A stretch of DNA of 47,382 nucleotides, from positions 1 through 47,382 of the forward strand of contig JARBUG010000029.1 of NCBI GenBank assembly GCA_029239785.1, given 5' to 3'. The notes under the pieces were generated by a model that saw only the letters and a program-made list of their open reading frames with translations, was not told the origin of the DNA and searched no databases. Made by a program: the position numbers and the translations under genes. The stretch comes from Symbiobacteriaceae bacterium. GTDB taxonomy: Bacteria > Bacillota > Sulfobacillia > Symbiobacteriales > Symbiobacteriaceae. Of this stretch, positions 24,321 to 32,822 are shown one piece after another (position 1 is the first letter of the stretch; every line of letters starts with the position of its first letter).

Positions 24321-26330
24321 CTAGCGCATCCCCATGGGCAAAGGGCAGAGCGTACCGGCCTTGCGGTACTCCATGCGGACCGCCTCCTCCACGTCGCCCC
24401 GGCTGACGGGCCGCCCGGCGTCGAGGGCGAGCAGGGCGGCCTGCAGAGCCGCGTTGCGAATCTGGCCGCCCGTCATGTTACAGCGGCCGGCCACCTCCTG
24501 GAGGAAGGTCTCGTCTACGCCGTGCCCTTCCGGCAGGTGGAGGCGCCAGATGCGGAGCCGCTCGGCATCGGAGGGCGGCAGAAATTCGATGACGGCGTCC
24601 ATGCGGCGCTGAAAGGCCTGGTCGATGGACTGGCCCAGGTTGGTGGTAACCAGCACGATGCCGCTGTAGCTCTCTAACCGCTGGAGCAGATAGTTGGTCT
24701 GCAGATTGGCGTAGCGGTCGTTGGACGAACGGACCTCGGACCGCTTGCCCAGCAGGGAGTCGCCTTCGTCGAGCAGCAGGATGACGCCCAGCGATTCGGC
24801 CCGGGCCAGCACCTGGCTCAGGTTCTTTTCCGTCTCGCCGATGTACTTGTTGACCACGGCGGCCAGATCAACCCGGTAAATCTCCAGCCCCAGTTCGGCC
24901 GCCAGAACCCGGGCCGCCAGTGTTTTGCCCGTACCGCTGGGGCCGCTGAGCAGGGCCCGGACCCCGCCGCCCACGCCGGCGCTGTAGGCCGGGCTCAGGT
25001 GCTGCGTGAGGCGCTCGCGGTGGCGGCAGCGGCGTTCGAGGTGCCTGAGCTGCTGGAGGGTCTGGTCGCTGACGGCTATCTCTTCCCAACGGCCCCGGGC
25101 CTCCAACCGCACGGCGAGGTTCTCCAGCAGGTGGGCGCCCAGCGAGCGCAGGCCGGCCCGCAGGTCGCTGTGCGCCACCACCTGCCGTTGCTCCAGCGAT
25201 GCCTGCAGGAGCGCCCGTTCGGCGACGCTGCTGATGTGACCGCCCCCCAGGGCGTAGCGCTCGGCGACGTCGCCGAGGCGCTCCGGGGCGCGGTCGCCCA
25301 GCACCTGCTGCCAGCGCCGGAGCCGCAGGGCGGCCGGGGGAATGCCAAGTTCGAAGGTGACGGAATGGTCGCCCGGGGCGCCGGTGAGGCCGCCTTCGAG
25401 GCCGAGCACGGCGCCGAGCGGCCCCGAGTACCCGGGCAAATCCGGCAGCGGGGCCGCCTCCCCGGGGCCAAGGTCGTAGGTGATGACCGGCAGCGACCCC
25501 GTCAGCGTGCAGAGCGGTCCCAGCGTCTGGCGGATCCGGTCCTGCTCCAAATCGGCGGCCGCTACTTCCACGAGGCCGCGCCCCAAAACCCGGGCCAGGC
25601 CGCCCAGCACTTCGGCCGCTTCGCACCCGGCGGGCGCCCTGACCACGATGGTTTTGGCCTCTCCGTGGCCGATCAGGGCCGGTAGCTGCTGGAGCCGGGC
25701 CAGCAGGTCAGGCTCCAGGAGCAGCCCTTCCAGAGCCGGCAGCGCCTGCGCCTCCCGGTGGCGGCACCAGGCGGGCATAACGATCTGCCGGGCGCCGCTG
25801 AGCAGGTCCCAGAGCAGGGCCGGCACGGCGAACTCCCACTCGGGGCGGGGGAAATCCGGGTTGACCACGGTCAGAAGCCCGCTCCGGAGCAGCGGGCGGC
25901 AGACCTGCCCGACATCGCCCAGGCCGTCGAGCAGTTGCCGGAAAAGCGGCCACGAAGGCCGGCAGTACGGAGATGCAAAGTGCAGCATGTGCGCGTACAG
26001 CGCCCCAAAGCGTGCGTCCTGCTCGGGCAGGCCGGCCAGGACCAGCAGGAGCACCTGTGGCATGTCGAGCCCCATCTCCTGGCGGAGCGTTGCGATGGGC
26101 GCGACCGCCTCGCCCGGGCGCTCCCCATGGGCCAACGCTTCCAGGCGGAGGAGGTCGCCCAGCCAGTCGACGGCGGCCCCCGGCTCCGCCAGCGTGACCG
26201 CCTGGTACTCCAGCAGGAACGGAAACCGTTCCAGCGCCTCCGCCAGGCGGCCGGTGCGGTGGAGCTGCTGCAGGAGCACGCCTACGGCCGCCCTGACGTA
26301 AGCGGCGAAATGCTCAGTCGGTGCCCCCAT
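24321..26330 (-). CDS. AAA+ ATPase of the contractile injection system (Afp15-like)
   Basis: 669 aa. The C-terminal AAA+ module has Walker A GPSGTGKT (463-470), Walker B VILLLDEGD (516-524), the sensor-1 stretch VLVTTN (559-564), an arginine-finger candidate in QRRMD (574-578) and sensor-2 GGQIRNA (621-627). The N-terminal 220 residues are helical. Residues 221-420 look like a degenerate first ATPase module without a Walker A site (KTIVVRAPAGCEAAE). This two-part layout is that of the Afp15 family, encoded with nearly all eCIS and thought to act in assembly or cargo loading. It is the first gene of the leftward operon and starts within the divergent promoter region, with GGAGGA nine bases upstream of its ATG. 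Confidence 0.93.
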   Translation of the reverse strand: MGAPTEHFAAYVRAAVGVLLQQLHRTGRLAEALERFPFLLEYQAVTLAEPGAAVDWLGDLLRLEALAHGERPGEAVAPIATLRQEMGLDMPQVLLLVLAGLPEQDARFGALYAHMLHFASPYCRPSWPLFRQLLDGLGDVGQVCRPLLRSGLLTVVNPDFPRPEWEFAVPALLWDLLSGARQIVMPAWCRHREAQALPALEGLLLEPDLLARLQQLPALIGHGEAKTIVVRAPAGCEAAEVLGGLARVLGRGLVEVAAADLEQDRIRQTLGPLCTLTGSLPVITYDLGPGEAAPLPDLPGYSGPLGAVLGLEGGLTGAPGDHSVTFELGIPPAALRLRRWQQVLGDRAPERLGDVAERYALGGGHISSVAERALLQASLEQRQVVAHSDLRAGLRSLGAHLLENLAVRLEARGRWEEIAVSDQTLQQLRHLERRCRHRERLTQHLSPAYSAGVGGGVRALLSGPSGTGKTLAARVLAAELGLEIYRVDLAAVVNKYIGETEKNLSQVLARAESLGVILLLDEGDSLLGKRSEVRSSNDRYANLQTNYLLQRLESYSGIVLVTTNLGQSIDQAFQRRMDAVIEFLPPSDAERLRIWRLHLPEGHGVDETFLQEVAGRCNMTGGQIRNAALQAALLALDAGRPVSRGDVEEAVRMEYRKAGTLCPLPMGMR

Positions 26331-26371
26331 GCCCGTCTTCCTCCGTGAATGTGAGTTTTTGCTTCACTCAC

Positions 26372-26377
26372 ATTATA
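26372..26377 (-). promoter_or_regulatory. -10 box for the leftward ATPase/cargo operon
   Basis: The reverse strand reads TATAAT here, about 42 bases before the ATPase start at 26330. No good -35 is visible at 17 bases. The box overlaps the operator copy at 26366-26374. Confidence 0.5.
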
Positions 26378-26398
26378 CAGACCAGAAGGAATGAGGTA

Positions 26399-26404
26399 TA
26401 TAAT
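26399..26404 (+). promoter_or_regulatory. -10 box for the rightward eCIS structural operon
   Basis: A consensus TATAAT lies 53 bases before the first start codon (TTG 26457). It is AT-rich, in contrast with the surrounding GC-rich coding DNA. The -35 is not clear. The third operator copy covers the expected start of transcription. Confidence 0.55.
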
Positions 26405-26456
26405 GTCCAATACTCACATTGTATTGTTAATTCTTTCCTCAGTCGGAGGGGTCACC

Positions 26457-27020
26457 TTGGCTGACTACCGTGCCGTGGCCGCCGTCTGCGATGCAGTGGT
26501 GCGGCTCCTGAGCATCAACTATCCGGCGTCGTTGTTCGACGGCACCGAGTTGGAGTTCAAGCTCTACACCACGGCCGACCTGTCGACACCCATGCAGACT
26601 GGCGTGAGCCTCTTTCTCTACCGCATTGCGCCGAACAAGGGGCTCAGGAACCCGCCGGGCCGCGCGGGGCGTGACGGCAAGAGCCGCAAGCCGGCCCTGC
26701 CCCTCGACCTGCACTTTCTGGTGACCATTTGGGCCCGTGATGCGGCGCTCCAGCAGGCCATTGCCGGCTGGGCCATGCGCTGCCTGGAAGACCACCCGGT
26801 GCTGACGCCGGCCCTGCTCAACGCCGCCTGGCCCAGCACCTTTCCGCCGGACGAGACCGTGGAGATTCTGCTCGACGACCTGCCCGTGCAGGATCTGACC
26901 AGCCTGTGGGACCGCCTGCCCGGCCAGCAGCTCCACCTCTCCATTCCCTACATCGCCCGGGCTGTGCCCATCGATCCCAACGAGGCAAGCCGCGACGAAA
27001 AGGTGGTGCCAGTTGGCTAA
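26457..27020 (+). CDS. DUF4255 protein, eCIS tail terminator/cap (Afp16-like)
   Basis: 187 aa. DUF4255 is recognised from LADYRAVAAVCDAVVRLL at the start, then the strand with LFLYRIAPNKGLRN, the LPLDLHFLVTIWARDA core, and the VLTPALLNAAWP and LWDRLPGQQLHLSIPYIARAV end. Afp16 caps the end of the tube and sheath and stops their growth, and is usually next to the sheath genes as here. The frame is open back to 26391, but the -10 box and operator lie there, so the TTG at 26457, seven bases after CGGAGGGG, is the probable start and gives the family's usual N-terminus. Confidence 0.9.
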   Translation: MADYRAVAAVCDAVVRLLSINYPASLFDGTELEFKLYTTADLSTPMQTGVSLFLYRIAPNKGLRNPPGRAGRDGKSRKPALPLDLHFLVTIWARDAALQQAIAGWAMRCLEDHPVLTPALLNAAWPSTFPPDETVEILLDDLPVQDLTSLWDRLPGQQLHLSIPYIARAVPIDPNEASRDEKVVPVG

Positions 27021-27827
27021 ATGAACGAGATGGCCTTCCTCCGCCGGGAGATCGATGTCGCCTCATCGTTGCTGGCCCTGCGTTTTTGGGACCAGGCGCT
27101 GGAGCTGCCCGTGACCGATGGACTGATTGTGACTGCCCGCCCCGCGGCACGAGCGGGACCGGTAACCCGGGCAACCCGGGCCGGAGCCTGCTGGCACAGC
27201 TTCCACCAACTGCCCGGGATTCCGGCCCGCCAGGCGGTGCCGGAAGCGAGCCAGCCCTTCATCATCGAGGTGGCTGACAGCCTGGAGCGGTTCATGCCCC
27301 TGGCCTTTCCCGTCAGCCTGCCCTATCCGGGCACCGGCGCCTTTCGCTGCCCCGAGCGGGCCCGGCGCCGGCCCGATGACCAGTGGTGGGTGCCGCTCTG
27401 CTCCGGCCGTGCCAGGCGGCCGCCAACGCAGGCTGCGACCATCACCGGCCAGTTGGTGCAGAAGGAGACGGAGCGCCCCGCCGCCTACGCCGTTTTGCGG
27501 GCCGAGGCTGCGTCCGGCAGCTTTTATGGCATTGCCGACGCCGAGGGTTGCCTGACGCTGCTCTTTCCCTATCCGGCCCTGCCGGTGGGGGCACGGCGCC
27601 TGCAGTGGCCCGTGAAGCTGCAAGTGCTGGCCGGGGGGCGCCCTCAGGACCTGGCGCCGTATGGCAGCGTTGACCCGTTCGCTGCGTGCAGTCAGGCGGA
27701 TGGCCTGCTTCTGCCGGACAGCGGCGGCGGGCCGCAGGCCGTCCATACCGCCACGATCCGTTTTGGCGAGGTTTTCATTTTGCGCAGTGACTCCGCTTCC
27801 GCCCTCCGGGTGGAAGTTACCGTCTGA
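27021..27827 (+). CDS. eCIS-associated protein of unknown function
   Basis: 268 aa; the ATG follows the previous stop codon directly, implying translational coupling. No named domain is found. The N-terminal 140 residues start MNEMAFLRREIDVASSLLALRFWDQ and contain FMPLAFPVSLPYPGTGAF. The C-terminal half from about 145 (ATITGQLVQKETERPAAYAV, GIADAEGCLTLLFPYP) looks like a carboxypeptidase-regulatory-type beta-sandwich, with a late VHTATIRFGEVFILRSDS strand. A gene of similar length and layout often lies between the DUF4255 and sheath genes of eCIS loci, so a structural role near the cap or sheath is likely, but this is inference. Confidence 0.7.
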   Translation: MNEMAFLRREIDVASSLLALRFWDQALELPVTDGLIVTARPAARAGPVTRATRAGACWHSFHQLPGIPARQAVPEASQPFIIEVADSLERFMPLAFPVSLPYPGTGAFRCPERARRRPDDQWWVPLCSGRARRPPTQAATITGQLVQKETERPAAYAVLRAEAASGSFYGIADAEGCLTLLFPYPALPVGARRLQWPVKLQVLAGGRPQDLAPYGSVDPFAACSQADGLLLPDSGGGPQAVHTATIRFGEVFILRSDSASALRVEVTV

Positions 27828-27852
27828 ATCGCCAGCACAGGGAGGAACGACC

Positions 27853-29844
27853 ATGCCCGAGTATCTTGCTCCGGGGGTATATGTGGAGGAGACTAGCTAC
27901 CGGTCCAAGTCGATGGAGGGTGTCAGTACCAGTACCGCCGGTTTCATCGGTCCGACCCGCTTCGGCCCCACCCGGGGCGTTCCGGAGGTGCTGACCAACT
28001 ACGCCGATTTTGAGCGCATTTACGGCGGATTGGAGCAGGTGCGGTACGGCGACAGCCCGATGACCAACTACCTGGCGCAGGCCGTGAAGGCTTTCTTCAA
28101 CGAAGGCGGCGGCCGGGTCTACGTCACGCGTGTCTATGAGCAGAAGGATGAGAATACCGACGGGAAGGGCCGGCTGACGCTGAAGGGCGCGGCCACGGAC
28201 GGGCCAAAGATCGACCTGTCGGCCCGCCACCCCGGTGAAATGGGCAACCTGCGGGTCACCTTTATGGTGAAGGCGGGCCTGAACATCCTGGCGGCGGCCG
28301 ACGGCAAGAACCTGCTGCGCGGCGTGAACAACTACGACATGGTATGGGTCCGGCCGAAGCCGGCTGCGGCCGACACCGACAAGGACAAGGACAAGGACAA
28401 GGGCGATGATAAGGATAAGGACCCTGAAGCCGAAGCCGGCAAAGGTAGCGGTAAGCAGGCTGCCGCTGGCATGGTGGACCAGGTCTACTTCGTGGAAGTG
28501 ACCCGCGACGGCGACCAGGTGATTACCAAGTTGCTGGACAGCAAGCTGACGCTGAGCAGCAGCGAGGTGCAGGGCGATATCAAGCTCCTCGATCCGGCGA
28601 AATTCACGGTTCACATTCTGACCATCAACGTAGCCGTCAGCTTCTACGTGCCCGGCGCCAAGAGCGTTCCGGCCCAGCTGTTTAACGGTCTCTCCTTCCA
28701 CCCCCTCCATGCCAACGCCCTCTCGAGCCTGTTCGCGGAGAATCCATCGAGCAAATCGACCGAACTGTACGTGCCGCTGGTGGTCGGGCTGCCGGCCAAG
28801 GAAGCCCTGAAGGGCGTCTTCTTCATGCAAAAGGATGCCAACGGCAAGCTGCTCCACGAGGCGCTCGCCGCAAAGGACCCGGCTGCGGGCGACATGAGCG
28901 CCAGCTTTACGGTGACGCTGACGGGCGGCAGCGACGGCAAGCGGCCCACGGCCAAGGTCTTCGAAGGTGACGATGGCGACAAGTTTGCCGGTCTGAAGAG
29001 CGGCTTTGCCGCCCTGGCCGACCTGGACGACATCGCCATTGTGGCGGCGCCGGGCTCGACCTACCTGCCCAAGCTCGATGACGCCTACAAGAGCGAGTCG
29101 GAGACGATTACCCGTACGCTGATCAACCACTGCACGCAGCTGCGGTACCGGGTCGCCATTTTGGACACGCCCAACGACATGCTGGTCAGCCAGGTGCGGG
29201 AGTACCGGTCGAGCCTCGATTCCGCCTACGCCGCCCTTTACTATCCGTGGCTCCGGGTGCTGGACCCGGTGACGGGCACCGAGATCAACCTGCCCCCCAG
29301 CGGCTTTGTGGCCGGCATTTGGGCCCGGAACGACACGGAAAACGGCGTGCATAAGGCGCCCGCCAACGAAGTGGTCCGCACCGCCCTGGGCCTGCAGGTC
29401 ATGCTGAACAAGGGCCAGCAGGACGTGCTGAACCCCGAAGGCATCAACTGCTTCCGCTTCTTTGAAGGCCGGGGCATCCGGCTGTGGGGCGCCCGGACCA
29501 TCTCGTCGGATTCGGAATGGAAGTATGTCAACGTGCGCCGTTACTTTGCCTATCTGGAGCACTCCATCGATAAGGGGACGCAGTGGGTCGTCTTCCAGTC
29601 CAACGGGCAGCCGCTCTGGGACAAGGTGAAGCAGATGGTCAACGATTTCCTCTTTAATGAGTGGAAGTCCGAGCGGCTGCTGGGCTCCGCCCCGGCCGAG
29701 GCCTACTTCGTGCGCTGCGACCGGTCGACCATGACCCAGAACGACCTGGATAACGGCCGGTTGATCTGCCAGATTGGCGTTGCGCCCCTGAAGCCGGCGG
29801 AGTTCGTGGTCTTCCGGGTCGGCCAGTGGACGGCGTCCAAGTAA
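27853..29844 (+). CDS. eCIS sheath protein 1
   Basis: 663 aa from ATG 27853 with GGAGGA upstream. The N-terminus MPEYLAPGVYVEET is the classic start of phage and eCIS tail sheath proteins, followed by GFIGPTRFGPT, the FERIYGG strand and AVKAFFNEGGGRVYVTRV. The C-terminal part has SYAALYYPWLRVLDP, PPSGFVAGIWARND-type strands, GINCFRFFEGRGIRLWGART and RRYFAYLEHSIDKGTQWVVF, which form the conserved sheath core. The sheath contracts to drive the inner tube. Residues about 173-203 are a lysine/aspartate-rich insert, encoded partly by GACAAG repeats, that would lie on the outer face. It is the first of the two sheath genes and is followed by a tube gene 25 bases later. Confidence 0.95.
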   Translation: MPEYLAPGVYVEETSYRSKSMEGVSTSTAGFIGPTRFGPTRGVPEVLTNYADFERIYGGLEQVRYGDSPMTNYLAQAVKAFFNEGGGRVYVTRVYEQKDENTDGKGRLTLKGAATDGPKIDLSARHPGEMGNLRVTFMVKAGLNILAAADGKNLLRGVNNYDMVWVRPKPAAADTDKDKDKDKGDDKDKDPEAEAGKGSGKQAAAGMVDQVYFVEVTRDGDQVITKLLDSKLTLSSSEVQGDIKLLDPAKFTVHILTINVAVSFYVPGAKSVPAQLFNGLSFHPLHANALSSLFAENPSSKSTELYVPLVVGLPAKEALKGVFFMQKDANGKLLHEALAAKDPAAGDMSASFTVTLTGGSDGKRPTAKVFEGDDGDKFAGLKSGFAALADLDDIAIVAAPGSTYLPKLDDAYKSESETITRTLINHCTQLRYRVAILDTPNDMLVSQVREYRSSLDSAYAALYYPWLRVLDPVTGTEINLPPSGFVAGIWARNDTENGVHKAPANEVVRTALGLQVMLNKGQQDVLNPEGINCFRFFEGRGIRLWGARTISSDSEWKYVNVRRYFAYLEHSIDKGTQWVVFQSNGQPLWDKVKQMVNDFLFNEWKSERLLGSAPAEAYFVRCDRSTMTQNDLDNGRLICQIGVAPLKPAEFVVFRVGQWTASK

Positions 29845-29869
29845 ATTCCCGCAATAAGGAGAGATTGCC

Positions 29870-30325
29870 GTGGCAGAGTTTCGGGCGCGGCCTTACGCGC
29901 AGTTTAACTTTCTGGTTGAAATCGACGGCGGTGCCGATGCCGCCGATGCGAAGGCGGGGTTTCAGGAGGTTTCCGGCCTGAGCATGGAGATTACCGCCGC
30001 CGAGTACCGCGCGGGCAACTCCAAGGAGAATTCGCCCATGAAGATCACCACGCTGCACAAGCTGGGCGATGTGACGCTCAAGCGCGGCGTGATGGGGGCG
30101 CTCGATCTGTACACCTGGATCGATGCCGTGCGCAACGGCAAGCAGGATCAGCTGAAGACGGTCACCATTTCGCTGCAGGACGAGTCGCACGAGAAGGTGG
30201 CCATGAAGTGGATTCTGAAGGAAGCCCGGCCGGTCCGCTACACCGGGCCGACCATGTCGGGCAACGGCTCCGAGGTGGCTGTGGAAGAGCTGGTGCTGGC
30301 CTTCGAACGGCTGGAACTGGCCTAA
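29870..30325 (+). CDS. eCIS inner tube protein 1 (gp19-like)
   Basis: 151 aa, GTG start behind AAGGAGAG. FNFLVEIDGG at the N-terminus, GFQEVSGLSMEITAAEYRAG, LGDVTLKRGVMGALDLYTWI and the end VEELVLAFERLELA are the hallmarks of the phage T4 gp19/Afp1 tube family. Hexamers stack into the rigid tube that carries cargo and is expelled on contraction. It lies between the two sheath genes. The paralogue at 32823 differs in sequence; one may build the tube and the other the tube end or baseplate start. Confidence 0.95.
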   Translation: MAEFRARPYAQFNFLVEIDGGADAADAKAGFQEVSGLSMEITAAEYRAGNSKENSPMKITTLHKLGDVTLKRGVMGALDLYTWIDAVRNGKQDQLKTVTISLQDESHEKVAMKWILKEARPVRYTGPTMSGNGSEVAVEELVLAFERLELA

Positions 30326-30331
30326 CCCGTC

Positions 30332-32821
30332 ATGGTAAGGCCGCAGGGCATTGACGTCAGGGTGGTGCCACCGTCGGTGCCGGAGCCTCTGACCCGCATG
30401 GATGTGGCTGCCTTTGTGGGGTTTGCCGCGGCAGGGCCGCCGGACACCCCCGTGCTCGTGCATGGCGAGTCCCACTTTCGCGAGATCTTCGGTGATGACC
30501 AGCCGCTCGCGTGGGACGCCGCAGCCGGCGTGATTCAGTACGCCTTCCTGGGGCCAGCCGTCCGGTCGTTCTTCCGCAACGGCGGAGAGCGGTGCTGGGT
30601 GGTGCGGGTGGCCCGGGAGCCCGTCACCCGGCAGTTCGAAGTGCCCGGGGTATCGGCGGTGGACGGCGGCGGCGGCCTGGTGCCCTACCGGCTTCAGGCC
30701 CGCTCGCCGGGCTCCTGGGCCGACCGGCTGCGGCTGAGCACGGAGGTGCGCCGGGAGCACCTTGGCAAGGCGAACTACCATGCCCTGCCCGATCGCTGGT
30801 GGGATGCAGAGATCGCCCAGGATGATCCGACGCCGATTGCGGCCGGTGACCTTTTGGAGATCACGTTCGAAGGCCAGAGCCGGGGCGGCGGCGGGTGGAG
30901 CACCGGCGGCGAGACGCACCTGTACTTCGCCGTGGAGCGCGCCGAACAGGACCTGACGGCGGGCGGAGCGACCACCACCTGGCGCCTGGCCGGTCAGAAG
31001 CACTTTACCGGCCCCGGCGGCGGGCGCACTGGCCCCGATGGCCAGTCTCAGGCCGTCAGCGGCTGGGCGCACCGGCTCACCCTGACGCTGCGCATCGATG
31101 ATGACCGCGGTCAGTCCCAACTGCTGAGCGGGCTGGGGTTCTCCCCCCTGCATGAAAGATTCGTCGGCTACCTGCCCACCGATGAGCAGCTGTTTCAGGC
31201 TGCGGACGAACAGCCGCCGCAGCCTGACGGCGGCCGGCCGGGCGCCGGCCTGTGGGCGGAGGTGGCCGCGCCTCGGTTTGCGCTGGCGGCGGTCAAGACC
31301 GACCCGCTGCCCCGGCTCCTGCCGCTGCCGCCTGCGGACGGGCCCGCCAGCGAGGGCGCCCGCCGCGGCGATGACCCGGGCGATGACTGGCTGCTGCGTG
31401 ACGGGCTGGCGATCTACTCGCTGGACTGCTTCCTGGACCCGGACCTGTGCGACGAGCCGGCCGCACAGCTGATGGAGAGGGCGCTGGCAAAGCGGCATGT
31501 GCGCGGCGAGAAGCTGCGGGGCATGCACGCCGTCCTCCCCCTGACCGATGTGACGCTGGTCAGTCTGCCGGACTGCGTGCATGTGGGGTGGAAGTCGCGC
31601 TATGCCAGCCTGCCGCCGTTCGAGGCGTATGGCCCGGGACCGGGCGCAGGCGCCTCGAACGACCCCGGGCTGGCCTTCGGCCCCCGCACGGAACTGCTTC
31701 CCCCGGTGCTGCAGCGGCACCAGGAAGGCGATGTGCTGACCCTCTCCTGGGGCGAACTGCCCGGCCCGTGCACGGTGCAGCTCTCCGACGACCCCCGGTT
31801 CCCGGCGCCCCTTACGCTGTACGAAGGTGCCGGGAGCAGCGTGACCGCACGGCTGCCGGCCCGGGGCGTGGTCTACGTCCGGGCCCGCACCCGGTCCGGC
31901 GCCCAGGTGAGCGCCTGGTCCCCCGTCCTGGAGCTTGGCGACCCCCAGGCCCGCACGGACGACCGGAGCCGTGTGCGGCAGGCCTCCCGCATGAACACCC
32001 GGGAGGACGAGAGCCTGCCGTCCGCCCGCCTGGCCCTGCACCGGGCCCTGCTCCGTCTCTGCCTGGCCCGGGGCGATCTGTTCGCCGTGCTCTCCTTCCC
32101 CCTGGGCGACCGCACCCCCGACGTAATCGCCCACGTGCACGCACTGGGGGCCCAGCTTACCCGTGACGACGACCGGCGGGCCCTGAGCTACGGGGCGTTC
32201 TACTACCCGTGGATCTGGCAGGAAGAGGAGCCGGGCCTGCCCCGGCTCGCACCGCCCGATGGCCCGGTCACCGGCATGATCGCCGCCGTGGCCCGCACGG
32301 CGGGCGCCTGGACGCCCCCGGCCTACAAGCTGCTGCGCGACGCAGCCGAACTTCACTCGACCGACCAGCTCCACAGGCTGGGCCGCCTGCTCGATGAAGG
32401 GATCAACGTCCTGGTGCGGCGCCCCGAAGGCGGCGTGCTGGTCCGGTCGGCTACTTCCATCAGCCCTGATGCGGCGGTGCGGGCCATCGGCGTGCGGCGG
32501 CTGCTGGCGCTGCTGCGGCGGCTGATCATGCGGGAAGGCACCCTGGTCCTCTTTGAGCCGAACGATGATACCTTCCGCCGGTCGCTGGAGCGCCGGCTGG
32601 AACGGCTGCTGATCGACCTGTTCGTGCGCGGCGCCTTTGCCGGCGCCACACCGGCCGAGAGCTTCGAAGTGGCCGTAGACCCGGCCGTCAACACCACCGA
32701 TGCCATGAACCGCGGCGAGGTGATCATCGACGTGCAGGTGGCACCCGTCCAACCGCTGCTCTACATGACGCTGCGCATTGTGCAGGCCCCGGGCCAGGAA
32801 CTGACCATCCAGGAGGTGTGA
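30332..32821 (+). CDS. eCIS sheath protein 2 with an inserted fibronectin-III-like domain
   Basis: 829 aa, ATG six bases after the previous stop. The N-terminus has MDVAAFVGFAAAGPPDTPVL, FREIFGDDQPL and AVRSFFRNGGERCWVVRV, the usual sheath domain I motifs. The C-terminal core includes SYGAFYYPWIWQEE, ARTAGAWTPPAYKLLRDA, GINVLVRRPEGGVLV, RRLLALLRRLIMREGTLVLFE and a terminal MTLRIVQAPGQELTIQEV strand. About residues 456-535 resemble a fibronectin-III sandwich: VLTLSWGELPGPCTVQLSDD, then GVVYVRARTRSGAQVSAWSP. It is much larger than sheath 1 and would decorate the particle surface or form the baseplate-proximal sheath ring. A second sheath type is normal in eCIS (Afp2-4). Confidence 0.9.
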   Translation: MVRPQGIDVRVVPPSVPEPLTRMDVAAFVGFAAAGPPDTPVLVHGESHFREIFGDDQPLAWDAAAGVIQYAFLGPAVRSFFRNGGERCWVVRVAREPVTRQFEVPGVSAVDGGGGLVPYRLQARSPGSWADRLRLSTEVRREHLGKANYHALPDRWWDAEIAQDDPTPIAAGDLLEITFEGQSRGGGGWSTGGETHLYFAVERAEQDLTAGGATTTWRLAGQKHFTGPGGGRTGPDGQSQAVSGWAHRLTLTLRIDDDRGQSQLLSGLGFSPLHERFVGYLPTDEQLFQAADEQPPQPDGGRPGAGLWAEVAAPRFALAAVKTDPLPRLLPLPPADGPASEGARRGDDPGDDWLLRDGLAIYSLDCFLDPDLCDEPAAQLMERALAKRHVRGEKLRGMHAVLPLTDVTLVSLPDCVHVGWKSRYASLPPFEAYGPGPGAGASNDPGLAFGPRTELLPPVLQRHQEGDVLTLSWGELPGPCTVQLSDDPRFPAPLTLYEGAGSSVTARLPARGVVYVRARTRSGAQVSAWSPVLELGDPQARTDDRSRVRQASRMNTREDESLPSARLALHRALLRLCLARGDLFAVLSFPLGDRTPDVIAHVHALGAQLTRDDDRRALSYGAFYYPWIWQEEEPGLPRLAPPDGPVTGMIAAVARTAGAWTPPAYKLLRDAAELHSTDQLHRLGRLLDEGINVLVRRPEGGVLVRSATSISPDAAVRAIGVRRLLALLRRLIMREGTLVLFEPNDDTFRRSLERRLERLLIDLFVRGAFAGATPAESFEVAVDPAVNTTDAMNRGEVIIDVQVAPVQPLLYMTLRIVQAPGQELTIQEV

Positions 32822-32822
32822 C

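Larger units (their letters stand above)
26348..26420. promoter_or_regulatory. Shared operator region of the divergent eCIS promoters
   Basis: AATGTGAGT (26348-26356) and its reverse complement ACTCACATT (26366-26374) form a 9-base inverted repeat with a 9-base spacer; ACTCACATT recurs at 26412-26420. The last copy lies where + transcription would start, and the second overlaps the - strand -10 box. A single repressor bound here could control both operons. The motif matches no regulator site I can name. Confidence 0.6.

Noticed and set aside
26391..26456. An earlier ATG start for the DUF4255 gene.
   Set aside because: It would lie on the TATAAT box and operator, and adds residues absent from the family; the TTG at 26457 has a good ribosome binding site.
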